DNA from: Mannheimia granulomatis
GTDB taxonomy: Bacteria; Pseudomonadota; Gammaproteobacteria; Enterobacterales; Pasteurellaceae
Length of the DNA: 64,000 nucleotides
Reading direction: 5' to 3'
Assembly (NCBI RefSeq): GCF_013377255.1
Contig: NZ_CP016614.1
Span: 680,001-744,000 of the forward strand
Positions 36,219 to 44,163 of this stretch are shown here, piece after piece. The notes under the pieces are model-generated. The model searched no databases. It had not been told where the DNA came from and saw only the letters and a list, made by a program, of their open reading frames with translations. Each line of letters opens with the position of its first letter. Position 1 is the first letter of the stretch. Both the position numbers and the translations under genes were made by a program.

Positions 36219-36864
36219 ATTCACAAATGTGAACAAAGTTTATAAAGGTGGTAAACCTGCATTGCAGGGGATTGATTTCCATCTTCCTGCTGGTGGAATG
36301 GCGTATATTACCGGTCATTCCGGTGCGGGTAAAAGTACGTTGTTGAAATTAATTATGGGCATTGAACGTGCCAACGGCGGGCAAATTTTATTTAACGGGC
36401 ATGATATTACCCGACTTGCTCATCACGAATTGCCGTTTTTACGCCGCCAAATCGGTATGGTTCACCAAGATTACCGTTTATTAACTGACAGAACGATTTT
36501 AGATAATGTTGCTCTGCCGTTAATTATTTTAGGTATGAATCAAGTCATTGTAGAGCGTGAGGCCCGTATTGCTCTTGAGCGTGTCGGATTAGGCGATAAA
36601 GCGAATTATCTTCCACTACATCTCTCTGGCGGTGAGCAACAACGTGTTGATATTGCGCGCGCAATTGTTCACCGCCCAACACTTCTGCTGGCAGATGAAC
36701 CAACGGGAAATTTAGATGAAAAACTCTCGTTTGAAATCTTCCGTTTATTTGAAGAGTTTAATCAAGCTGGTACGACCGTTCTTATTGCGACACACGATAC
36801 CAATATTATTTCAAAGCGTCCAAAGCCGTGTTTAGAGCTAGAGCAAGGGCATCTTAAGTTTTAA
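36211..36864 (+). CDS. ftsE: Cell division ATP-binding protein FtsE
   Basis: A 217-residue ABC ATPase. Walker A GHSGAGKST is at 35-43, with signature LSGGEQQR and Walker B LLLADEPTGNLD. With FtsX it controls septal amidase activation. The long open frame starts at 36085, but the true ATG is 36211 (MIKFTNVNKVY), preceded by GAGGACG and overlapping the ftsY stop by 8 bases. Confidence 0.95.
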   Translation: MIKFTNVNKVYKGGKPALQGIDFHLPAGGMAYITGHSGAGKSTLLKLIMGIERANGGQILFNGHDITRLAHHELPFLRRQIGMVHQDYRLLTDRTILDNVALPLIILGMNQVIVEREARIALERVGLGDKANYLPLHLSGGEQQRVDIARAIVHRPTLLLADEPTGNLDEKLSFEIFRLFEEFNQAGTTVLIATHDTNIISKRPKPCLELEQGHLKF

Positions 36865-36873
36865 GGGAAGATT

Positions 36874-37809
36874 ATGATTCGTTCATTTGCAAAATTAGGG
36901 GCTCAAACCAGCTATTCGTTACGTGCAGTTTGGCAAGATTTAATGAAGCGTAAACTCGGTACCTTTTTAACGGTACTGGTGATTGCGGTTTCTTTAACTA
37001 TTCCAACGGTGAGTTATTTACTTTGGAAAAATACTCACGAAGCGGCAACGCAATTCTATCCGGAGCCACAATTAACAGTCTATTTGCATAAAAACCTCGC
37101 AGAACACGATGTAAATGCAGTTGTTGATCGTATTCGTGCTTATGAAGCAGATAAAATTGAATCCTTTAACTACATTTCTCGTCAGCAAAGTTTGGAAGAG
37201 TTCCGTGCTTGGTCCGGCTTTGGCGAAGCGTTAGATATTTTAGATGATAATCCACTACCGGCCGTTGTTACTCTTAAACCAAAAGCGAATTTCAATAATG
37301 CGGATGCAATGGTGGAATTGCGTAATGGTTTACAGAAAATCAAAGGGGTACAAGAGGTTCGTTTAGATAATGGTTGGCTAGAAAAACTAACAGCTTTAAC
37401 TTGGTTAATTGCCCGTATTGCGATTGTGTGCACATTATTGATGTTATTAGCGGTGTTTTTAGTGATTGGTAACAGCGTGAGAAGCGATGTTGCAAATAGC
37501 AAGGCAGCAATTGAGGTACAACAAATTCTAGGGGCAACAGATCACTTTATTGCCCGCCCATTTCTTTATACGGGCATGATTTATGGCTTCTTCGGCAGCT
37601 TACTTGCTGTATTGTTTAGCTCGGTAATGATTAGCTATTTCACCGGTGTTGTGAAATATGTTACAGATATGTTCACTGTTAAATTTGAATTGCATGGTTT
37701 GAATTTTAGTGAAGCCTTTTTCTTAGTGGTAATGTGCGTGTTCATTGGTTGGTTATCAGCAAAATTAGCCACAATGCGTAATATTTTCCGTATCGGAAGC
37801 CGAAGTTAA
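36874..37809 (+). CDS. ftsX: Cell division protein FtsX
   Basis: A 311-residue inner-membrane protein with four predicted helices and a periplasmic domain between helices 1 and 2, the MacB-like FtsX layout. LTVYLHKNLAEHDV and LGATDHFIARPFLYTG are family segments. The ftsYEX operon is canonical; rpoH, which follows it in E. coli, is not next here. Confidence 0.95.
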   Translation: MIRSFAKLGAQTSYSLRAVWQDLMKRKLGTFLTVLVIAVSLTIPTVSYLLWKNTHEAATQFYPEPQLTVYLHKNLAEHDVNAVVDRIRAYEADKIESFNYISRQQSLEEFRAWSGFGEALDILDDNPLPAVVTLKPKANFNNADAMVELRNGLQKIKGVQEVRLDNGWLEKLTALTWLIARIAIVCTLLMLLAVFLVIGNSVRSDVANSKAAIEVQQILGATDHFIARPFLYTGMIYGFFGSLLAVLFSSVMISYFTGVVKYVTDMFTVKFELHGLNFSEAFFLVVMCVFIGWLSAKLATMRNIFRIGSRS

Positions 37810-37825
37810 TTAAGTGTTTTAAAAT

Positions 37826-37890
37826 ACAAGCGGTCTTTTTTTCTTGTTTTTTCGCAAATTGCAAAAAAGTGATGAAAAAAGACCGCTTGT
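37826..37890. terminator. Bidirectional uptake-signal terminator (ftsX/metR)
   Basis: A 16-base perfect stem: ACAAGCGGTCTTTTTT at 37826-37841 and its complement at 37875-37890. An inner GCAAATTGC element lies between. It sits between convergent ftsX and metR. Confidence 0.88.
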
Positions 37891-37920
37891 TGTTTCTGTT
37901 CAATCTTGTTGGCCTAATTG

Positions 37921-38847
37921 CTATTCCAATACCATTAGCCCAGGTAAAGTGGCGAAGCTTTGAGATTTTACCGTGTTATGGAAATCATCTAAGTAGGCAA
38001 GAGATGAGTCGGCTTCACGAATGGCGCCGTAAAGTGTGCTGTATAAGCCCTCTTTAGTGATTTTTCTTGCGACTACATAACCTCTGTCTAAATATGGTTT
38101 AACCGCCCAATAAGGAAGCGCCGCTACACCACGACGGCTGGCAACAAGCTGAATAATCGCAATCGTTAATTCACTGTTACGACGTGTCACTTTAATTCCC
38201 GCCGGCGTTAATACTTTTCTTAATAAATCCAGCATATCATCGGGTACCGGATAGGTAATTAAGGTTTCGTCTTTGAAATCTTCTGCTTCCCATATTTCTT
38301 TTGTCGATAATGGATGATCTTTTGAACAAATCGCTACCATTTCATAGGAAAATAACGGTTTATACAAAATGCCGGCGTTATCTTCTTCCTCTGCAACAAT
38401 CGCAATATCGGCACGGTGGCTGAGTAGTAGCCCTACTGTATCGGTGTGGAAACCGGAGACAATATCTAATTCTACTAATGGCCAATGTTGGCGGAAGGTA
38501 TCCATTGCCGGCATTAACCAGTCAAAACAGGTATGGCATTCGACAGCAACTCGAACTTCGCCAACCTCACCTTGTTTTACCCTAGCTAAATCAAGCTCTG
38601 CTTCAATAATTTGCGGCAGAATATCATAGGCAAGTTTAATTAAACGTTCGCCGGCTGCGGTGAAACGAATGGGGGAGCTTTTGCGTTCAAATAAGGTGAG
38701 ATCGTATTGATCTTCCAGTAATTTAATTTGATGAGAAAGGGCGGATTGTGTTAAGTGTACACGTTTGGCAGCTAAAGAGACACTGCCGCTTTCTTTTAAT
38801 GCAATTAAGGTTCGTAGATGGCGAATTTCAAGAAAGATAGGCTTCAT
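37921..38847 (-). CDS. metR: LysR-type regulator MetR
   Basis: A 308-residue LysR-family regulator. The N-terminal helix-turn-helix (SGSVSLAAKRVHLTQSALSHQIKLLE) is followed by an effector domain whose ECHTCFDWLMPAM and ASRRGVAALPYWAV segments match E. coli MetR. MetR activates methionine genes with homocysteine as co-effector. metE, its usual divergent target, is absent here; instead there is a 247-base non-coding gap with an inverted repeat and a possible small RNA. Confidence 0.9.
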   Translation of the reverse strand: MKPIFLEIRHLRTLIALKESGSVSLAAKRVHLTQSALSHQIKLLEDQYDLTLFERKSSPIRFTAAGERLIKLAYDILPQIIEAELDLARVKQGEVGEVRVAVECHTCFDWLMPAMDTFRQHWPLVELDIVSGFHTDTVGLLLSHRADIAIVAEEEDNAGILYKPLFSYEMVAICSKDHPLSTKEIWEAEDFKDETLITYPVPDDMLDLLRKVLTPAGIKVTRRNSELTIAIIQLVASRRGVAALPYWAVKPYLDRGYVVARKITKEGLYSTLYGAIREADSSLAYLDDFHNTVKSQSFATLPGLMVLE

Positions 38848-38852
38848 AATTT

Positions 38853-38880
38853 ATTCATCTAAAACAGAAAACAGATGAAT
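38853..38880. promoter_or_regulatory. Inverted repeat upstream of metR, candidate operator
   Basis: ATTCATCT at 38853-38860 is mirrored exactly by AGATGAAT at 38873-38880, 12 bases apart and only 6 bases before the metR start. A TATAAC -10-like element for the opposite strand follows at 38886. It may be the autoregulatory site of a LysR-type regulator, though it does not fit the usual MetR box TGAA-N5-TTCA. Confidence 0.4.
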
Positions 38881-38889
38881 AGGATTATA

Positions 38890-39025
38890 ACAGAATATTC
38901 AAAGGCAGACACTTTAAGCTCTCGGTTTCCGCTCGTATACTACGAAAAGTAGGGAGAAAATTACTTCTGAGAAAAGTATTTCTCCTCTTGATAAATGCAA
39001 TAGCCTCTTTACAGAGGCTATTTTT
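38890..39025 (+). ncRNA. Candidate small RNA between metR and the ElyC-like gene
   Basis: A TATAAC element at 38886-38891 is followed by a stem-loop at 38953-38985 (GGAGAAA...TTTCTCC with further TACTT/AAGTA pairing). A terminator-like hairpin then lies at 38999-39022 (AATAGCCTCT, loop TTAC, complement), followed by T's. No plus-strand protein gene precedes the terminator. The size and layout fit a small RNA of about 130 bases. This is inference from structure only; no good -35 was seen. Confidence 0.35.
38999..39022 (+). terminator. Terminator hairpin without an obvious upstream gene
   Basis: A 10-base perfect stem with a four-base loop, ending in TTTTT on the plus strand. On the minus strand the tail is TGCATT, so it is poor for the elyC-like gene. 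See the candidate small RNA. Confidence 0.65.
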
Positions 39026-39094
39026 AGGAATTGAATATAGAAATAAAATTTGCAAGAAATAAGTAAAATATAACCGCTTGCAGTAGATGAAAAT

Positions 39095-39850
39095 TTACTT
39101 TTCTTTCCAATAACCAATCCATTCTTTTAAGGCGAGCATATTACTGTTCATTGCACCTGCTTGCGGAATAAAGTGCATGAAGTTTAGGCTGTAGTGATCA
39201 GGCGTATCACCTGAGCCTACACTTGCCGGCAGCACCTCAAAACCTTGTTGTGTAAACAACATTTCAGCACGTTTCATATGCCACTGATTAGTGACTAAAA
39301 TAATCTTATTGATGTTCTCTTTTGCTAATATTTCTCGACTAAAAATAGAGTTTTCTTTAGTTGTTTTGGCATTGTTTTCCTGCCATTTTGTTTCAATATT
39401 GAAAAACATTTTGAATTCATCCGCCATCACTTTGGCTTCAGAGGTGCCGTTTGGGCTACTACCGGTAACCAAAATAGGTAGACCGGTTTCTTTATGTAGA
39501 TAAGCGGCATAACGCATTCTTTCGAGCGGAATCCCTGTAGTGGCTAATTGACCAAATAGCTCTCGACTGTCTCTTAACCCCCCACCTAATACCACAATTG
39601 CTTGAGCAGTTTTATATTTGTCGATAGTCTTTGCTTCCTGCTCGACTAATGAATCTCCCAATTTTTGAGAGGTATAGGGAATACTGAATATATATAAAAT
39701 GAGCATGCCTAAGATGGCAAAAAAATAGGCTGAATATTTATAGTTACAAGCAAAAAGAATAAGTGCCAGAAGCCATAAGATTAGAATGTTAAACGGCGGT
39801 AAGATAATTGCCGTAAGCAATTTGGTTAATTCAAACATAAAAATATCCAT
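39095..39850 (-). CDS. DUF218 membrane protein, ElyC/YdcF-like
   Basis: A 251-residue protein with two N-terminal membrane helices (residues about 10-60) and a DUF218 domain. AIVVLGGGLRDSRELFG, RMRYAAYLHKETGLPILVTGSS and ILVTNQWHMKRAEMLF are the typical segments. It resembles E. coli ElyC (YcbC), which affects peptidoglycan and lipid-carrier metabolism. Two starts are possible, ATG at 39850 or 39838. It is divergent from neuD, at the left border of the glycan cluster. Exact function unknown. Confidence 0.85.
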   Translation of the reverse strand: MDIFMFELTKLLTAIILPPFNILILWLLALILFACNYKYSAYFFAILGMLILYIFSIPYTSQKLGDSLVEQEAKTIDKYKTAQAIVVLGGGLRDSRELFGQLATTGIPLERMRYAAYLHKETGLPILVTGSSPNGTSEAKVMADEFKMFFNIETKWQENNAKTTKENSIFSREILAKENINKIILVTNQWHMKRAEMLFTQQGFEVLPASVGSGDTPDHYSLNFMHFIPQAGAMNSNMLALKEWIGYWKEK

Positions 39851-39963
39851 GTAATTAAATGAATTACTATTCTCCTAAATTACAGATGAATTGTCTATTT
39901 TTCCACAATAAAAAGTATTACAATACTCCATTTGAATTAAAACTCATTTGGGAGTAAGGCGAT

Positions 39964-40605
39964 ATGGGGCATTCTAGACGAGAAAAATTAATTTTAATTG
40001 GAGCTGGTGGTTTTGCTAAATCAGTATTGGACTCACTCGATTTTGAGCGTTATGAATTTTGTGGATTTATTGATAACTTCAAGCCGGAAGGAAGTTATCA
40101 TTTAGGCTATCCGGTGCTTTCATCAACTATTCAAGAGTTTAGTAACCGCGAGCATTACAGCTATTTTATTAGTATTGGCGATAATGCTCATCGTTTGGAA
40201 AAATTCTTAAAATTACAGCAACTTGGTTGTAAAGTGATTAATGTAGTTGATAAAACCGCTTTAATTTCTCGCCATTCTACCTTGGGCATTGGTGTTTTTG
40301 TCGGCAAAATGGCAATTATAAACAGTGGTGTTACAGTGGGTAATAATGTGATTATTAATACTAAATCATTAGTTGAACATGGTTGTTTTATCGGCAATCA
40401 CTGCAATATTTCAACCAATACGACACTAAATGGCGATGTGATTGTCGAAGATTACGCATTTGTAGGCAGTTCTTCTGTTGTAAACGGTCAATTAAGAGTC
40501 GGCGAAAGTGCATTGGTAGGTTCCGGTGCGGTCGTGATTAGAAATGTAGAGCCTCGTACGGTGGTGGCTGGGGTTCCGGCAAAATATATTAAGGATATTA
40601 AATAA
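39964..40605 (+). CDS. neuD: Sialic acid acetyltransferase-like protein NeuD
   Basis: A 213-residue protein with an N-terminal PglD-like Rossmann part (LILIGAGGFAKSVLDSL) and a C-terminal left-handed beta-helix of hexapeptide repeats from about residue 100, ending VVAGVPAKYIKDI. NeuD homologues O-acetylate sialic acid or stabilise NeuB. Its stop overlaps the neuB start by one base (TAATG). AGTAAGG precedes the ATG. It is the first gene of the cluster. Confidence 0.88.
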   Translation: MGHSRREKLILIGAGGFAKSVLDSLDFERYEFCGFIDNFKPEGSYHLGYPVLSSTIQEFSNREHYSYFISIGDNAHRLEKFLKLQQLGCKVINVVDKTALISRHSTLGIGVFVGKMAIINSGVTVGNNVIINTKSLVEHGCFIGNHCNISTNTTLNGDVIVEDYAFVGSSSVVNGQLRVGESALVGSGAVVIRNVEPRTVVAGVPAKYIKDIK

Positions 40606-41642
40606 TGCAAAAAGTATTTATTGTGGCAGAAATCGGCTGTAATCATAATGGTGATCCGGCATTAGCTAAGAAAATGGTAGATGTTGCAAAAGAGTGTGGT
40701 GTAGATGCCGTTAAATTCCAGACTTTCAAGGCAGATAAACTGATTTCAAAATATGCCCCTAAGGCTGAATATCAGAAAGTGACTACAGGCACAGCAGATT
40801 CCCAATTAGAGATGACGCGTAAATTAGAGCTACCTTATGAAGAATTTAGTAAATTAGAAGCCTATGCCCGTGATTTAGGATTAGAGGTGTTTTCCACTCC
40901 ATTTGATTTCGAGTCAATTGATTTTTTGGCGAGCCAGCACCAAAAAGTGTGGAAGATTCCCTCCGGTGAATTAACCAATTTACCTTATTTGGAAAAAATC
41001 GCTCGCTTGCCGATTGAGGGGAAAACCATTGTGATCTCCACCGGCATGGCAACCATTGAGGAGACAAAAGCCTCACTTAAAGTGCTTGAAGATAATGGTG
41101 TTGCTAAAAAAGATATCACTATTTTGCATTGCAATACCGAATATCCAACTCCTTATGAAGATGTTAACTTAAATGCCTTCCACCAGCTTAAGCAAGAATT
41201 TGGGGAATATAGTTTAGGTTTTTCCGACCATTCAGCAGGTTATTTTGCAGGTTTGGCTGCAGTGCCTTATGGCATTACTTTTATTGAAAAACACTTTACT
41301 TTAGATAAAAACTTTGAGGGCCCGGATCATAAAGCTTCTGTAACGCCTGATGAGTTAAAATTACTATGTGAAGGGATTCGTGCGGTAGAAAAATCACTAG
41401 GTTCTTCAGAGAAGTTAGTCACTCATTCCGAAGCAAAAAATAAAATTGTGGCACGCAAATCAATTATTGCATCTCTACCGATTAAAAAAGGTGAGATTTT
41501 TACTACAGATAATATTACTACTAAACGACCGGGTAATGGCATTAGTCCAATGTTCTGGTATGATGTGCTCGGAAAAGAAGCTCAACAAGATTTTGAAGAA
41601 GATCAATTAATCCAAGATTCTCGTTTTCAAAATCAGATGTAA
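40605..41642 (+). CDS. neuB: N-acetylneuraminate synthase
   Basis: A 345-residue enzyme that condenses ManNAc with PEP to Neu5Ac. IAEIGCNHNGDPALAKKM, AVKFQTFKADKLIS, STPFDFESIDFL and FSDHSAGY mark the TIM-barrel NeuB domain. The C-terminal SAF (antifreeze-like) domain begins near residue 285 (KSIIASLPIKKGEIFT). A terminator hairpin follows before neuA. Confidence 0.95.
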   Translation: MQKVFIVAEIGCNHNGDPALAKKMVDVAKECGVDAVKFQTFKADKLISKYAPKAEYQKVTTGTADSQLEMTRKLELPYEEFSKLEAYARDLGLEVFSTPFDFESIDFLASQHQKVWKIPSGELTNLPYLEKIARLPIEGKTIVISTGMATIEETKASLKVLEDNGVAKKDITILHCNTEYPTPYEDVNLNAFHQLKQEFGEYSLGFSDHSAGYFAGLAAVPYGITFIEKHFTLDKNFEGPDHKASVTPDELKLLCEGIRAVEKSLGSSEKLVTHSEAKNKIVARKSIIASLPIKKGEIFTTDNITTKRPGNGISPMFWYDVLGKEAQQDFEEDQLIQDSRFQNQM

Positions 41643-41652
41643 TAGCATATAG

Positions 41653-41674
41653 TGATGGGGTAAAAGCCCCATCA
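41653..41674 (+). terminator. Hairpin between neuB and neuA
   Basis: TGATGGGG at 41653-41660 pairs with CCCCATCA at 41667-41674 across a six-base loop, followed by TTTTAT. It looks like an intrinsic terminator or attenuator inside the sialic acid cluster. Confidence 0.65.
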
Positions 41675-41693
41675 TTTTATATTTATATAGATA

Positions 41694-41709
41694 GCAAGCG
41701 GTCAAATTT
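41694..41709 (+). repeat. Uptake-like signal at the neuA ribosome-binding position
   Basis: GCAAGCGGTC at 41694-41703 plus AAATTT runs straight into the neuA ATG at 41710. No other purine-rich Shine-Dalgarno sequence is present, so the AAGCGG part may serve as the ribosome-binding site. Confidence 0.6.
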
Positions 41710-42969
41710 ATGAAAAAAATTGCAATTATCACAGCCCGTGCCGGCTCAAAAGGCTTACCGAATAAAAACGTATTGTTAGCTGACGGGAAGCCGTTAATGG
41801 CATATTCGATTGAGGCAGCAATTGAGTCCGGTCAGTTTGAAAAAATCATTGTTAGCACCGATTCTCAAGAGTATATCGATTTACTTTCACATTATCCGAT
41901 TGAGTTTATTAAGCGTGCGGAGCATTTGGCGAGTGATAAAGCAAGTTCTTTTGTAGTGATTGAAGATGTTTTGAATCAATATAAATCGCTAGATTTTGAC
42001 TATTTTGTCCTGCTACAGCCTACCTCTCCATTAAGAACGGCACAACATATTAAAGAATCTTGCGAGAAATTTGAGAAGAATTTTGAACAATTTGATTTTT
42101 TAGTGTCAGTATCGGATGCCCATAAACCTACTACATTAACTCGTGTAATTGAAGAAGATGAAAGCTTAAAACATTTCCAGTTGGATTATTCCAACTACGC
42201 TCGTCAGTTATACCGTCCGGAATATTCGCCAAACGGTGCAATTTTTTCGGCAAAACCGACCGCTTATTTAGCTCAGAAGCATTTCTATGGTGCTAAATGT
42301 TTGGCCTATTTTATGGGTAAGGATGTCTCAATTGATATTGATGATCGCCAAGATTTTGAGTATTTCTATTTTATTTTGCAGCAGCGTAACAAAGAAAAGC
42401 TCCTATTAGAGACAATTAAACGCTCAATTTTAATGAAAAAAGAGAATTTCAAAGAAGTAAAAGAAATTGCTTTGATCGGGCATTCTATTTTGGAATATTG
42501 GGATGTTAAGCAACTCAACGGCAAGGCGGTAAACAATTTAGGCATTGCGGGCATTTCAACCAGTCAGTATAGTGAGCTAATTTTAGATAAAGGTTTGATT
42601 TCTGCATTACCAAAAGATGTTGTACTTATGTTGGGAACAAATGACATTGTTCGTCATGGCTGGAGTGATGAGAAAGTGTTAGCCGATATTAACCATTTAA
42701 TTTCGCAGCTTAAAGCTATTCGCTCTGATATTAATCTCTATTTCTTAGAAATTACGCCAACAGCGTTTAGGGTAGATCGCAATAACAACGATATTCGCTT
42801 GTTAAACCAATATTTAAAAGATAATTTAGCCGTAAAATGGGTAGCGTTAGATCAAGCCTTTAGCGATAAATACGGTAAATTGGACTTAGCATACAGCAAC
42901 GATGGGTTGCATTTAAATGCAAAAGGTTATGAAAAATTAACCGCTATTTTAAAGAAAGAGCTAAATTAA
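41710..42969 (+). CDS. neuA: CMP-sialic acid synthetase fused to SGNH esterase
   Basis: A two-domain protein of 419 residues. Residues 1-225 are the cytidylyltransferase (ARAGSKGLPNKN at 9-20; LLQPTSPLRT; SIDIDDRQDFEYF) that makes CMP-Neu5Ac. Residues 250-419 are an SGNH hydrolase with GHS, GTND and DGLHLN blocks. That layout and length match E. coli K1 NeuA, whose C-terminal part removes O-acetyl groups from sialic acid. neuC starts on the base after its stop. Confidence 0.94.
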   Translation: MKKIAIITARAGSKGLPNKNVLLADGKPLMAYSIEAAIESGQFEKIIVSTDSQEYIDLLSHYPIEFIKRAEHLASDKASSFVVIEDVLNQYKSLDFDYFVLLQPTSPLRTAQHIKESCEKFEKNFEQFDFLVSVSDAHKPTTLTRVIEEDESLKHFQLDYSNYARQLYRPEYSPNGAIFSAKPTAYLAQKHFYGAKCLAYFMGKDVSIDIDDRQDFEYFYFILQQRNKEKLLLETIKRSILMKKENFKEVKEIALIGHSILEYWDVKQLNGKAVNNLGIAGISTSQYSELILDKGLISALPKDVVLMLGTNDIVRHGWSDEKVLADINHLISQLKAIRSDINLYFLEITPTAFRVDRNNNDIRLLNQYLKDNLAVKWVALDQAFSDKYGKLDLAYSNDGLHLNAKGYEKLTAILKKELN

Positions 42970-44130
42970 ATGAAACATATCGCTTATATTACCGGCTCTC
43001 GTGCAGAGTACGGAATCGTCAAACGTTTACTAAAAAAATTGGAGCAAGATCCGGCGTTAAAATTTTCACTGGTTGTAACTGCCATGCACCTTGCGCCTGA
43101 ATATGGCAAAACCGTGAATGTGATTGAACAAGACGGTTTTGAGATTGGAGAACGTATTCCGCTAACTTTAAATAGTGAAAATAACCAGACTATTATTCAC
43201 TCAATGGCAGAGTGTTTAAGTCGTTTTGGTGAGCATTTTCAACGCCATAAATATGATGCTGTTATAGTATTAGGCGATCGTTATGAAATGTTAGCAGTTG
43301 CAACTGCTGCTGCAATGCATAATATTCCTTTGGTGCATTTACATGGTGGTGAGCAGACTTTGGGTAATTATGACGAATTTATTCGCCATTGCATCACCAA
43401 AATGTCTAAACTCCATTTAACCTCAACAGAAGAGTATCGCCAACGTGTGATTCAGCTTGGTGAATTGCCGAAAAATGTAGTGAATACGGGATCACTTGGA
43501 GCTGAAAATAGCTTAAGCTTGGTGTTACCAACAAAAAATGAGTTAGTTGAACGCTTAGGTATTCCAACTACGCCATATTTTATGGTAGTGTTTCACCCTG
43601 AAACCCTAACTGATGTGTCAGTGTTAGATCAAATTGAAGCCTTATTACAGGCGTTTAATAGTTTTAAAGATAATTATTCGTTTGTGTTTATCGGTTCGAA
43701 TTCCGATACTAACTCAGAGCAGATTTATCAACGTTTTTACACTTATACTGAAGAGAATCAGTTTAAGTTTTTTACTTCAGTAAAGCCGGAGGAATATTTG
43801 GCTTTAATTAAATATTCAAACGGTTTAATTGGTAATAGTTCATCCGGTTTGATTGAAGCTCCAAGTTGTGGAGTTGGAACGATTAATATCGGGAATCGTC
43901 AGCAAGGGCGTGTGCGTGGTGAGTCAGTAATTGATGTGGCAAGTGATAAAGCATCTATTATTCAAGGTATGAACAAGTTGATTTCAGACGAGTTCCAAAA
44001 GCGTTTGCCGAAAATGACGAATCCTTATTTTCAACCAAATGCAATGGAAAAAGCTTATTCTGCCATTAAAGCATTCCTTGCCGATAGCAGTAATACTCAG
44101 CCGAAAGGATTTTATGATATACGCTTTTAA
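42970..44130 (+). CDS. neuC: UDP-N-acetylglucosamine 2-epimerase (hydrolysing), NeuC
   Basis: A 386-residue GT-B-fold enzyme that converts UDP-GlcNAc to ManNAc and UDP, the first committed step to sialic acid. ITGSRAEYGIVKRLLKKL, VLGDRYEMLA, LHGGEQTLGNYDE and GNSSSGLIEAP (near 287-297) are NeuC signatures. Its stop codon shares its last base with an uptake signal. Confidence 0.95.
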   Translation: MKHIAYITGSRAEYGIVKRLLKKLEQDPALKFSLVVTAMHLAPEYGKTVNVIEQDGFEIGERIPLTLNSENNQTIIHSMAECLSRFGEHFQRHKYDAVIVLGDRYEMLAVATAAAMHNIPLVHLHGGEQTLGNYDEFIRHCITKMSKLHLTSTEEYRQRVIQLGELPKNVVNTGSLGAENSLSLVLPTKNELVERLGIPTTPYFMVVFHPETLTDVSVLDQIEALLQAFNSFKDNYSFVFIGSNSDTNSEQIYQRFYTYTEENQFKFFTSVKPEEYLALIKYSNGLIGNSSSGLIEAPSCGVGTINIGNRQQGRVRGESVIDVASDKASIIQGMNKLISDEFQKRLPKMTNPYFQPNAMEKAYSAIKAFLADSSNTQPKGFYDIRF

Positions 44131-44160
44131 CAAGCGGTCAAAAAACACTAAAAATTTGCA
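44130..44160 (+). repeat. Uptake signal after neuC
   Basis: ACAAGCGGT at 44130-44138 starts on the last base of the neuC stop codon and continues to AATTTGCA just before the next ATG. It fills the whole neuC-flippase spacer and has no partner. Confidence 0.85.
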
Positions 44161-44163
44161 ATT

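Noticed and set aside
38853..38880. Classical MetR box
   Set aside because: The half-sites are arranged TTCA...TGAA, the inverse of the MetR box TGAA-N5-TTCA, and the spacing is wrong. It is kept only as an unspecified operator candidate.
38876..38953. 25-codon reading frame beginning at an ATG within the metR upstream region
   Set aside because: It has no ribosome-binding site and its codons look random. A non-coding RNA explains the following hairpins better.
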